A stretch of DNA of 64,000 nucleotides, from positions 241,001 to 305,000 of the forward strand of contig CAJNDS010002718.1 in the NCBI GenBank assembly GCA_905221605.1, written 5' to 3'. The stretch is from Symbiodinium natans. Lineage: Eukaryota; Sar; Dinophyceae; Suessiales; Symbiodiniaceae. This document shows, in pieces, positions 46,601-57,251 of this stretch (the first letter of the stretch is position 1; every line of letters begins with the position of its first letter). The notes under the pieces were generated by a model. It did no database searches. It worked only from the letters and a program-made list of their open reading frames with translations, and was not told the DNA's origin. Position numbers and translations under genes: made by a program.

Positions 46601-49162
46601 GTGAACCCCTCAAGCCCCAAGCCCCAAAATCCCTGGAGCTTGGAGAATGGTGTGAAAGCTCAGGGCGTTTGGGCCTTTTGGGTCTCAAGAGGGTTCTTCA
46701 GGGTGTAGAAGGGTTTAGGAGCCGAGGTCTAGGGATTTCGGGGATTTCGGGGTGGGTTTACAGTCGGGAAGGGTGGGGGGAGGGGAGGTTGTGTCCCTCA
46801 ACCCGATAACTCAACCACTAAGACTATGTTCAAGGTCTTCAGGGCTTTGGTTCTTCGGTAGGCTCCAGAAACTTGGAAGCCACGGAGTTGGAGGAGCTGA
46901 TTTGAACCCCAAACCTAAGACCTCGAAAACCTGCAAACCCCGCCCTTTTGAACGGGTGACTACGCCGAATGGGGCGTACGTTTTTGCCACCAGGTTTTGG
47001 CTCAAGCATGCCTGAGGCAGTTCTCTGGCTTATTTGTTCTAAGCGTTTTGGGCTGAGGAGGGCTTCGTGAAATGTTTTCGATCGGGTTTAGAACGGTGCT
47101 GCCCTAAGGCTTTACAGTAGGGCTTCAGGGGCTTCAGTGGGTTCAGGATGTTACGACAATGCGGCTGGACTGCCTTGATCTCCCTGCCGGCATACTTCTC
47201 CAACTCCGCCACCGATCCGATGCACACCACCTGCGACTTAGGGCTTGGGCCTCAAAGAGCAGACTCTTATGGATTGAGACTTTAATGGTTGACACCCTAA
47301 TGGCTCCATTAGTCATGGTTGGGAGGCTTGGAGAGGGACATGAAAGGGTACCCTGATTTAGGCTCCTCATAACCTGTGCTACCTTCGAACACAGTGGTTG
47401 TGTGTTCCCGGCTTTGACGCTCCTATTCTGGCATCTATGCTTGCATGTCGTGGGCGTTGGTCCTAACTACGGCTCTTCCAGCGTAGGTCATACAGGTCAC
47501 AAGAAACTTGTACACCCCGGCTCCCAAATCATGAAATCCTGGCCATGCAGGGCCCAAAAACCATAAAATCATTAAGCAGGAAAAGCCCTTGAAACCTTTC
47601 ACAAAAAAAATCGGCCGCAAAACCAGGGAGCCCAATACCCCTTCATTGAGGAATGTGGAATACTGCCGCGGCCTCTTCAAAGTCAGACGACACCCAGAGG
47701 GGGATGGGCCTCGAACAAAACTCCGGCAAGGGCATAACATGTCAGCTTCATATCCAAAGGCTATGGCTTCGTACACTCTCCTAAAAGCTTAGGGTTCCGG
47801 AATATTTATGGCTTACAGAGTAGGTCCGTGCTTCTTGCTGTGAGTTTTGCGTTGAGAGTAAAGGGTTCAGATCGGGTCCTTCCGTACAGTTCGCCTGTTG
47901 TATGCTTATGGCTTGTGCGAGGGGATGCGGCCACATTCTGCGATCCGCATTCCGCGACTCTGAAACCTCGCTCTCGCCTGGGTCGCATGTAGCCCGGTGT
48001 TGTGTTCGCAAAAACGTGAACTCCGAAACTGTCCTTCTCGCCATTTCCGTTAATCTAGAAACTGGCACGGCGACAGCTGACCTGCCGGCACACAGGTGCT
48101 TGACAACGCAGCGCACAAGATCGTTCTAGATCATGCTTACTGTCCAGCCTCGAAAGCTGTCGTTCGGCAAGCTTCCGTAGTGTTACCACTGGTTGGGTCT
48201 ATGCATAAGGGGGTTCAGGGCCCTCAAGGTTTGGGGATGTGTAGGGGGTTTTTTTGTCTTAGGGCCTTGCACGCCTGTTGTGAGACTGAAGGCCTCCTGG
48301 TCAACAGGAGAGTATGCAAAAACAAAACTATCAGCAGAATCGGAAAAGCTCTACAAGTAAACCCTGACGCGCTGTTCGAAAATCCTGAGATCGCAACGCG
48401 CGGCTTCAGCTCGTCAAGAAGGTTTTTGAAAGGGATGGGCCCGGGTGCAGGATGTCATTCACAGGCGGGAAGAAGACGCTTTGCAAACGTTCAATCGCAC
48501 CTTCAAAAGCAGCACGACACCGGCTTTGCACAAAGGGCGAAACGAATTTGCAGATGCTCAGGTCCCCAAAAAACCACCTGAAAAAGCTTTCAAAGACTTG
48601 GGGGTCCAATTGCACGACTCTGGTTAAAGCTTCTAGCCCCTACAGGACCCTAAACCCTGCCGCGCCGTGTGCCAAGGCCCCGGCGTGCCCCAGAAGCGAT
48701 TGCGAGACACGCACCAGTCACGTGCCTTCGAATTGGCGGCTTTGGGGTTCTGAGTAGAGTGTCGGATTCGGGTTTTGGGTGAGAATGCGACGCGAAATCT
48801 TGCTGAAAGAAAATAATATAGCTCCGCACTACCTTCAAGCCAAAATCCCTAAGCCCCCAACCCTCTTCACATCAGCATCCAGCAGGAAATCCCAGCCTCG
48901 GTGAGCCAGTTGTGGAAGCGCTTCTCCTTCACAAAGGAGGGCACCCAATACCTGCAGCGAGGGTGGGGGGGGGGGGGGCCCATGGGAATCACCTTGCAGC
49001 CCCAAGACCCCAGATCAGCGCCTTCTGGGCCTTTAGTGCCACAAATTGTCGGGTCTCTTCCCCATCCAAACATCGAAGTAGACTCGCGGGTCACGTCTGG
49101 TTGTTGTTCTTTATGAGCTTCTCGCGCATCTCCTCCACCTTGATGAACCAGCTCGGGATAGC
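43631..49162 (-). CDS. Isoleucyl-tRNA synthetase, catalytic-domain second half through KMSKS
   Basis: Predicted exons: 49162-49095 ([18 protein letters not shown]), 48951-48897 ([18 protein letters not shown]), 48725-48666 ([20 protein letters not shown]), 47230-47174 ([19 protein letters not shown]), 46516-46485 ([11 protein letters not shown]), 46061-46016 ([15 protein letters not shown]), 45532-45464 ([20 protein letters not shown]), 44577-44500 ([17 protein letters not shown]), 44153-44085 ([12 protein letters not shown]) and 43681-43631 ([17 protein letters not shown]). These are the best-conserved blocks of class-I IleRS: SRNR(F/Y)[30 protein letters not shown] and the ATP-binding KMSKR loop. 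Phases agree at each junction. Donors are mostly GC, some GA, and GT at 49095 and 44500. Several introns hold TTTAGGG arrays (45612-45692, 45808-45960). Confidence 0.92.
45612..45960. repeat. Two TTTAGGG arrays in one IleRS intron
   Basis: Runs at 45612-45692 and 45808-45960, separated by 115 bp of GC-rich unique sequence. The second ends in TTTCGGG variants. Confidence 0.95.
46548..46613. repeat. Perfect 33-bp tandem duplication
   Basis: The unit starting GGTAAAACGCACAGCC is repeated exactly at 46548-46580 and 46581-46613. It lies in an IleRS intron, 32 bp from the exon starting at 46516. Identical copies suggest a recent event. Confidence 0.9.
46995..47006 (+). other. 12-bp exact match to the 3' half of the dinoflagellate spliced leader
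   Basis: TTTTGGCTCAAG here equals the last 12 bases of the 22-nt dinoflagellate spliced leader. GCCA, found just upstream in the leader, also occurs 5 bp before it here. A 12-mer is unlikely by chance in 64 kb on two strands. It is antisense to IleRS, and no convincing ORF follows, so it may be a relic carried in by a retroposed transcript. Confidence 0.4.
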
Positions 49163-49977
49163 CTCGACTACGGAGTGGAAGTTTAGGGTGCATATGGCAT
49201 AGGGTCAGAGCTCCTCAAACCCCGAGACTCCCCGAGCGAAGGGTTTCAAGTCCCTTGGACTTTCGCATGGGCCTCCCGAGATCTCTGCCGCAAGATGGTC
49301 TGTCATCAGCACCGCTTGGCTACGATGCGGGTAACCCCGGCCGCTTTGAGAGATTTCCCGATTACCCAAACAGAAACACTTTATCTAACGGGCCCAGGGA
49401 CATAGCAGACAAGGACTTAGATGTGGCTGGTGCAGGGAGTAGGGCTCGTTCTTGATTTCGTCCGGGGGGAAGGTGGGGGAAGGAGGGGCCTTGCGGGTTG
49501 GGGGCTGGAGGTCAAGAACAAGGGCAACCACAACAATACCGGCCGCCGGCCGCCGGCCGCCAGCCACCAGCAACACCACCAACACCAACACCAACACCGA
49601 CGATAAAAACAAACAAAACAAATACACAAATGATTCCAGAATATGTATTGTACAAACGATACAAACAAAAGCACAAACGACACTGAACGACACAAGGTCC
49701 CTTTGCAAGCCAGCGGAGCCCAGCCAAGCTAGCCAAGCCAAGCCAAGCCCGAGCCGAGCCAACCAAGCCAAGGCAGAGCTAAGCCGAGCCAAAGCCAAGT
49801 CAAGCCATGCCTTTGCAAAGAGGAGACGCCCGAGCCGCTCTATTCAACATAAACATGCGTGAACCCCCTGAACTGCATAATTCCCATAATCCCCGAAATT
49901 CCCAGAAGAACCCCCCCTAAACCCTGAACTTCAAAGGGCAAAGCCCGCGAGCCCACGCCGGCAAACTCTGCTTTCTA

Positions 49978-50075
49978 TAGGGTTTAGGGTTTAGGGTTTA
50001 GGGTTTAGGGTTTAGGGTTTAGGGTTTAGGGTTTAGGGTTTAGGGTTTAGGGTTTAGGGTTTAGGGTTTAGGGTT
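49978..50075. repeat. TTTAGGG array in the IleRS intron that hosts the membrane-protein gene
   Basis: About 14 perfect units. It lies outside the nested gene, on its 3' side, which fits the repeat belonging to the host intron rather than the guest. Confidence 0.95.
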
Positions 50076-50515
50076 TAGCACTAACCAGCAACCCTGAAAC
50101 CCCAAGCACCTCGTCACGCTTACACCGCGCCGGGTCCGATTCAAACGCCTATGTTCAGAAAGAATCGAGCTCTACAGCTCATAGTAGCTCAGATTGGGGG
50201 CCTCTTTGGTCATGAACTCCTAGCATAATGACAGAGACGATGATTAAACCCAGTAGCCCAAAAGTCCGACAGAACAAGGGTCCAATGCTTTGCCCTGCAG
50301 CTTCTTTCACCTTCCAAGCAAGCAAGTATTATCCTTTTTGGCATGCTGCACACACTGGTTGCCGTCTCCTGAACAGCTTCAAACTACTTCACACCGGCTC
50401 AAATCTGATCAAGACATGGCAAGGGTACCCACAACGAGGGGCAAGTAGAATACTCGCGAGTTTGACACGAATGTACGCGCACAAGCCCTCACGTGCTTGG
50501 GGCAACATGATCTGG

Positions 50516-51892
50516 TTAGTCCGCGCTGAAGAACACCGTGTCAAGAAGGCGCTTCCGAAGAAATGCCACCGATGTCAAGGCCGACGTCACCGATCCCTGG
50601 GACTGGGTGGCATCGAGACTTGAAACTACCGCAGCCGAGGCAAGGGAGGCGGCGGGAACCGGGAACGAGGGTTCGGAGGAGTCAAGAAAGAAGAAGATGC
50701 GTTGCAAGATGTTCTTCGGCAGTCGACAAGTTGTCGTGGCATAGTACATCCAGAAGAATTGTGCGATCAGCCCCTCCTTTCGATCCTGCCTGAGTCTGTA
50801 CACGCTCAATACCTTTGCCAAGCTCTTGCGGCCTTCTCGGTGGCTGACTATGTCGATGAGGGTCTCAAAGTGCCACAGACACGATCTCTCCCTTCGTGAC
50901 GGAGGGCTGTCCTTCAAAATTGAAACTGGAAGGTTTCGGGCTGTGGCCGGGATAACGTCGGCCGGAACATGCCAAGCACCCTTCAGGCGTTCGGGCCACC
51001 TGGGAGAAAGCAGGCTGCAAATCAACTGTTGTAATTAGCGGCTGACATCACAACAACTCGTCCGGTGCACCACGGACGCTTACATTCCCACCTCTCCTGC
51101 AGGATCTTCTTGAGATGTGGATACCGGTCAACTCGGTACAGGACAAATCTCGCCACACCGGCCCAGGCGATCGTTAGCAACGACTGGTGGATCAAGCCTG
51201 AGCCGAGATTCATTCATCATTGCCATTCTGGCATTAGATCTGCTAGCTTCCTTCCCAACACCAAACTTGCCCAACTTGAGCCGGGATTCCCTCGGTAAAG
51301 GATGCACGAGCCACAAGAGCCTTTAAAAATGCGGCCGCTGCATACAGAGTGATCAGCAAGGTCGCGAACATGTGGTTGTCCAACAAAATCAAGAAAACTC
51401 CAAAGTATCCACCGACATTCAGGACCAAACTCTCCGCAGCTTCTTGCCCAGAACCCCACAGCAGCAATGGAAGCAGATGGAAGGCAACGATTGCGTAGTA
51501 CATCGCCAACCTTACGTGTCGCAGAACTACTTTGAACTGAACAGCTCCCATCTCGCATGGAAGATGCTGCGCCAATACCTCTCCAGTAGCTAAACATGTT
51601 GGAGACCAAGCCCAGTTGAAAAACTCCGCCTGCCCTCTCCCGCCTCAAACAGGAACATAGAGTTTTTCAGGTGTTTGTGAAACCCTGACTGACTTGCTAG
51701 TCTGTTGACAATCCAGGGCTCTGAAGCGAGTTGCTCGCCCGGGCATCGTCCCAAATGTGCGGAAAGCGGTCGTCGAGCCGGTATCGAAGTCGCCAAGATG
51801 TGAAGAGGGCAATTGGTAGCAGCACAGTATAGATAACGATCAATGCCGGCTTTTGACCCACACCGATTTGCAGCATGCTCTGCACAAGAACC
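50516..51892 (-). CDS. Multi-exon membrane-protein gene nested in an IleRS intron
   Basis: Predicted exons: 51892-about 51745, 51629-51276, 51183-51092 and 50999-50516 (TAA). The third-to-fourth junction is strong: GAGAG|GTGGGA joins CCAG|GTGGCC to give ..LKKILQERWPERLKG. Hydrophobic segments are ALIVIYTVLLPIALFTSW in the first exon, MYYAIVAFHLLPLLLW and YFGVFLILLDNHMF..LLITLYAAAAFLKAL in the second, and SLLTIAWAGVARFVLYRV in the third. The last exon is mainly soluble, ending FFSAD. That predicts four or more membrane passes and a C-terminal tail. I do not recognise the family. Further 5' exons may exist to about 52440 (a hydrophobic frame around LVAFCLGILAPPGLG). Introns are about 90-115 bp, use GT in at least two cases, and lack telomere repeats. 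It lies between IleRS exons 52868 and 49162. Confidence 0.62.
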
Positions 51893-52867
51893 CTGGACTG
51901 CGCTGGAAACTCAAAGAGAATGCTTCAGTGCTTGGTGTTTGTCTGGGGGCTGTTGAAAAAACTGTGGACTCCATTTATTCGGATCCCTTTCTACAAGGGG
52001 TGTGAGTTCCAACTACTTGCGGCGGGTTTTACTCACATCAGGTCGCGAGAATACACATCACCCCATTGTGGACGCTGCATAGCGGAAATACACATCAGCA
52101 CGCAGCGGAGATATACGGGCAAAGCAATCCCCAGGCAGCTTCTGGAACTTAGGCAAGCAACGAACATGGATCTTCCTATGGCTCAACAGAAAACCACGCC
52201 AGCAACATGGCTGTGCAAAACCCCAACTATTAAACCCCATTGGTCACTCACTCTACGTCTTTCCCAGTCCAGGTGGCGCCAGAATGCCCAGGCAGAAAGC
52301 TACAAGCCGAGCACGGTGCCGTCCCGCAGCTGACGCGTGCGGCATGAGCAAGAGTCCATGAATGCGTCGCAGGAGACCATCCATGAGGCAGCAGAACCCT
52401 AAATCACATAAAAGCCCCCGCCTGCTTGGGGCCTCTACCACTCGGAGCAGCCCCCGATTGGGTTTGGGAATGCAGGGTGGCTTTGAGGATCAGGGGTTTG
52501 GGGCTTGGGGTTCTGGAGTTGAAACCCCCACTCCGCTTCGACTGGTAAACCGCCGAGCTGCAGCCGACGTACTGACTTGCAAACTACTCAGAGTTTAGGG
52601 TTTAGGGTTTTGGGGCTTAAGGGTTTAGAGTTTAGGGCTTGGGGGCCAGGTTTGGGGGGCTTGTCGGGTCGAGAGCTTGTAGGCTTTACACGGGGCTAAG
52701 ATCAGCGGGGGTCTCGATTGCAGCAAGCCACGCCGGCCACCCAAATCCAGTCTCGGCTCCTAAAAGGGGCCTGATTAAGGTCCTTACTACAAGGGAAATC
52801 CGACTACTTGGGGTCTATATTAGGGGATCCTTACTTTGCTAAACCCCCACTCCGCTGGGCCCGGCGC

Positions 52868-55800
52868 CCGGTAGATGAGAGGCGTGTCAGACCGCCAGCA
52901 ATGGGGATAGTTGTGCACCTTCAGACTGGCTTTTGAAAGCCTAAAGGGCCCGGAAGCCCCCCAAAAAAGCCTCAGTTCAGCCCTGACAAGCCCACACCCC
53001 TCCTCGTCACCCCAAAAAAGACGAAACTTCTATCCCCTAGATCTAGAATCTTCGCATCCTGCGGTTCGCCTTTCAGCTGTTCTGAGCCTGGAGGGGCGTC
53101 CATCATTCCACCCCCCAACCCGAACGAAATTGCAATCTACGCAATGGGCCTAAACCCGGATAACTTGCGAACCCGGTATTGCGGCGGCTATCAGAATAGG
53201 TCACAAGCCCACCTGAATATGCATCCGAACTCCTGCTGGAAGGGGGGGAACATCAAAAACATCCTTGACCCCAACCTCGGTGCCGTTGAACACCAGCTTC
53301 CCCTCCTTCTTCAGCTTCTCCTGAGAGGGAGGACTCATTGGGCCGGGCTGGACACATGCTCAATCCTTCTTTGGGGCTTAGCATGAGGGCATGAGGTGGG
53401 CAGCTTCTCCAAACAGGGGATCGGCTTGTTGCACCAGTGCTATCTTATCATGTGGGGACCCGATCAGCATGCGGCTCACGAAACATTGGGTCAGCTTGAG
53501 AAGTGCAGCGCAGGTGCTTCACTACTCATGGGCTTGCTGCAAAAGTCGGATTGCTGGTGCACCGCGTTCCTCCCAAAGAAGGGTGGCCCCGGTGCAGGGA
53601 ACTAGCAATTGGGGTTCATTCAGCACTGTAGAGGTACATCGAGGCAACTAGTCTGCACCCGAAGCTCCAAACCCCACCCTAGACCCTGAAGCCCACTGTA
53701 GAACTCTTTCTAAATCCCGAAGGCTAAGCCCGACTTCCTTTGCTGGATCCCTGCGCGACGGCCTTGATGTCTTTGTCCGCTTCCTTGACGTGCTTGCCCT
53801 TGAAGTCTGGCACCTCCGAAGGTTTCGGGTTTCGGGTTTTGGGGTGTTTGGTTCGGGGCTTGAGGTTCAACGTTTGGGGTTTAGGTTTCTGAGTGTATAG
53901 GGTCCGGGGTTCAGGGTTTGGGGCTTAACTTTCTGTAGATTTAAGGGGCAATTAGAGTGTGAACCCGCCATGGAAGCCGGACATTCACTCTAATCATGGA
54001 CATGGTTGAGCCCGCCTGCGGGCCCAAGAGCCTCAACAGCTGCAGAAGCCGCCACCCTAAACTCTGAACCCGGCACTCGAGTAACCCTGCGTGATGATTT
54101 CAGCTTTCGGCAAGTCAGAGCAGCAGGGAGGTAGTCGGAGATTTTAAGGCGGGTGCGATGCTGCGTCTGCCCCGTACTCGCATGGCAACACTGCACAAAT
54201 ACCCTGAACCCAAGCCGAACCCCAAGGCAACAGCAGAGACCCACAGCCTCGTCTGTGAAGCGACCATCATCATCAATAGGGCACACCATTCCGCTTCCGT
54301 CCTCATGGGCTCCACATATAGACTTGTAAAGTTTGTATTGGGGATGTCGCGGAACGCTTGTTGAACCTAAGCCCTAGAATCCCTAGAAGCTTACAGGGCA
54401 GCTCGAAAGGTTTGAGAGTTATGGCCTAGGAGCATAGGAGCATAGGAACAACGTTTTTTTCTTTTAAGTCTAGCTCGGAAGCCGAAAGTAAGCCAATCCT
54501 CCCATATCGTGAGCCCCAGTGACTCAAGAACCAAGACATTCACCCCTCAACTTCCTCCTGAGCAGCAAGTGACTCTGAAACGAGATGCGAGACCTCCATG
54601 TCTGACAGTTAGACATCCTCGGCTGCCCAGTTCAAGCCGAAACTCGTCACAGCCGCACGCGACGGGTCCACCCAAACACCCAAAACAGGATACGCAGTGA
54701 ACCCAGACCCCTCTCCGAGCCCATAAACCTTCAAAACCCGACACCCTATAAGCTCCCTATTCAAAAAGCTGTGCCCAGGTAAACGGCTGCCTTCTGGATG
54801 ATGCCAGCCCCGAGGCACACGCGGTTGTCATCCTGAGTTTGACGACAACGAGCCCTTTAGGAGGCGAGTACAGAGTGTAGGGCTTACGCAGTAGGGCTTA
54901 TGGGGCTTAGACTTTAAAAGGTTTAGGGCCTGAGCCACTGAAACCAAACACCCTCACATGCTCAAACCCAACACCTCCAAGCCCAGCAACGCTCTCAAAA
55001 CCCTCGCTGCAACGGAGCCTCGGTGCCCAGGCCTCTTTAGGTCAGGCATGGATTCCAAAAAGGCCCTCAAGACAAACCCCCAGCCGCGCCCCAATCACTC
55101 AAAGGGCTGAACCCGAAAAGGGTTCCAGATACAGAAGCGCCCAGAATCCCCTGAATTCTAAAGAGGACCTCAAAGTCCTAAGCAAGCAAACCCCAAGCAA
55201 ACCTCCCAACAAAGCCTCGGGCCCAACTTGGGTTTTAGGCTATTGGGAGGGCGGGGCCCCAAGTGCCTTGGGGGCTTAGGCGTTTGAAGAAGGCTTAGGG
55301 ATTGGCAGGGCGGGGTCTATGTGCCTTAGGCGCTTCGGGGTCTGAAGAAGGCTCAGGGATTTAAGGCTTCAGGGCACTTGGTGTTCTGGGGTTCTGAAAC
55401 CCACCCTTTTGTCATGATCCCTAAACCCTAAACCCTAAACCCTAAACCCTAAACCCTAAACCCTAAACCCTAAACCCTGAGACTTAGAGGTCCTGAGTTT
55501 TTTGCAACTTTCTTGTCCCAGGTGCCTCACCGAAGGCAGGGGCCTGGTGGACGATGCACGTGCCGGCCTCTGGGTGGTTCTTCAGGGTGCGCGAATACGG
55601 GTTTTCTGGGTTTAGGGTTTAGGGGTTTAGGGCTTAGGGTTTGAGATCTGTTTGGCGGTTTAGGGTTTAGGGGTTTTTTTTTTAACAACCCTTCACTCCT
55701 TTTCGGGCGAGCTTACAGCTAGGGTAGGTTACGAAACCGGAAAGCAATGCCCCTCAGTACTCCCTGTGCATGATCATGTCACGCGCCCACGTCTAGACGC

Positions 55801-56623
55801 GCCAACGAGCCCATCTCTGTCACCTCCACCACCACCTTCCTCCACCAAACCCTGCATGACTGGTCGAAGCTGAGCATGGTCAAGAAACACTCAGGCACTT
55901 CCAGGAACCATGGCCAGGGTTTAGGGTTTAGGGTTTAGGGTTTAGGGTTTAGGGTTTAGGGTTTAGGGTTTAGGGTTTACAACGAGGGATCGAAACCCTG
56001 ATCTTATGGGTTCTGAGTAGAGACATTCCCTTAATGCAAGGTACCTAATTAACAAGGTTCTGAGTAGAGATATTCCCTTAATGGGGTACAAGGTACCTAA
56101 TCAACACTGTTCCTCTTAGGAACTGTAGCAAGTAATTGCAAGGTGCAAGGCCTTGGAGCCTGTAGCGCTTTTCCATGGGATCGGATGGTTTAAGCAAGGG
56201 TTAGGGTTTTGGGCTTGAGGGTTTGCAGGGGGTTGTGGGGCTTAAGGGCTGGGTGGCTTAAGGGCTGGGTCTCAGGTTAGTTCGGTCGATTTCTAAGAGG
56301 CAGCTAACTTCCTCCACCCTTCAACCAAGCTTCACACATACGCATGCGGCCTCCAAAAAACCCAACCATGGAGACCAAATGAACCCTAAAAGCCTAACAG
56401 GGTTTAAGGCTCATATCCCTTAATAGGAAGCCGAGTAGTATAGAGCGTATGACCCACCCCCCCCCCCCCCCCCCCCACCCCCCCCCCCCCCCAAAAAAAA
56501 AAAAAACAATAACAATAAGAATCATAAAGGAACAGCGTTCATTGGGTCCCCCAAAGAAAGGAAAGCCCCTGCCTCTGTGGAGACATAGCCATCCGAGACG
56601 ATCTGCCAGGCCTCATCACGTGC
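52868..56623 (-). CDS. Isoleucyl-tRNA synthetase, editing-domain second half
   Basis: Predicted exons: 56623-56573 (ARDEAWQIVSDGYVSTE), 55567-55526 (AGTCIVHQAPAFGE), 54832-54791 (DDNRVCLGAGIIQK), 53813-53763 (VPDFKGKHVKEADKDIK), 53320-53276 (EKLKKEGKLVFNGTE) and 52918-52868 (VHNYPHCWRSDTPLIYR). The GT.IVHQAPAFGEDD block is the hallmark of the IleRS CP1 editing domain, with the acidic residues that position the mischarged aminoacyl end; YP.CWRSDTPLIYR marks its exit. All junctions are phase 0. Five donors are GC and one (53276) is GT. A short exon for the PCPVD..G segment between 54791 and 53813 was not seen. The 55526-54832 intron carries a clean CCCTAAA array; the next two introns have none. 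Confidence 0.9.
55916..55979. repeat. TTTAGGG array in an IleRS editing-domain intron
   Basis: Nine perfect units between exons 56573 and 55567. The next intron carries CCCTAAA units at 55418-55479, in the opposite orientation. Confidence 0.95.
56008..56107. repeat. Imperfect tandem duplication, about 50-bp unit
   Basis: TTCTGAGTAGAGA(C/T)ATTCCC and CAAGGTACCTAAT occur twice in the same order, with a small insertion in the second copy. It lies in the IleRS intron 56573-55567. Confidence 0.85.
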
Positions 56624-57251
56624 CTTCGTCCATACGTCTGGGTCGGAGCAACCCCCCCCCCCCCCCCCCCCCCAAAAAAAGCAGAACCGTTTAAAGCGCT
56701 CAGGTTCGGAGCTGAGCGTTTTAGGCTTTAGGGTGTAAAGGGCTCAAGGAGTTACAGGTTTCAATCTGAGCCTAAAACGCTAGACTGCCACAACAGGTTT
56801 CAATCTGAGCCAGACTGCCACACCCTGGCAGAACCCCTGGAGCCTGTAGAGATTCCGGTATCTCACTCAACCCCTTGGTTGCACGAGACGCCAGACATCA
56901 TCCTGCATTCCTCTGTCGGTACCTCCTCAACCAAGGTCACAGAAGGACCCTAAACCCCAAACCAAAACCCTAAACCCTATTTGGGGCTCGAAGTCCGGTC
57001 TTCAACGGCTTCTGAACCGTCTCTCAACGGAGCCCCTGTAGCGCCCAAAATCCCGCCACCAAAGGCCCGAAAACTGGAACCTGAACCCCCCCCCCCCCCC
57101 CCACAAAAAGGCTCAGCCTCAACTCGAAACTCTCGATAGACTCGAAGCTAACCCCCTAAACCCTGGAAAAAACCACTAAAACCCCTAAACAGGCCCTACA
57201 GCCCTATAAACCCTAAACCCCATAAACCCATAAACCCCCGAAGCCCGTGGC

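Noticed and set aside
48406-48627. Protein-like frames on both strands in an IleRS intron
   Set aside because: Neither strand gave a start, splice signals or a recognisable family. Coding potential is ambiguous.
49385-49862. Overlapping plus and minus frames near 49.4-49.9 kb, including a hydrophobic minus frame
   Set aside because: They follow AGCCAAGCC- and ACCAACACC-type simple repeats within an IleRS intron and have no family resemblance.
50228-50623. Plus-strand 131-codon frame
   Set aside because: It overlaps the end of the better-supported minus-strand membrane-protein exon and looks like its shadow.
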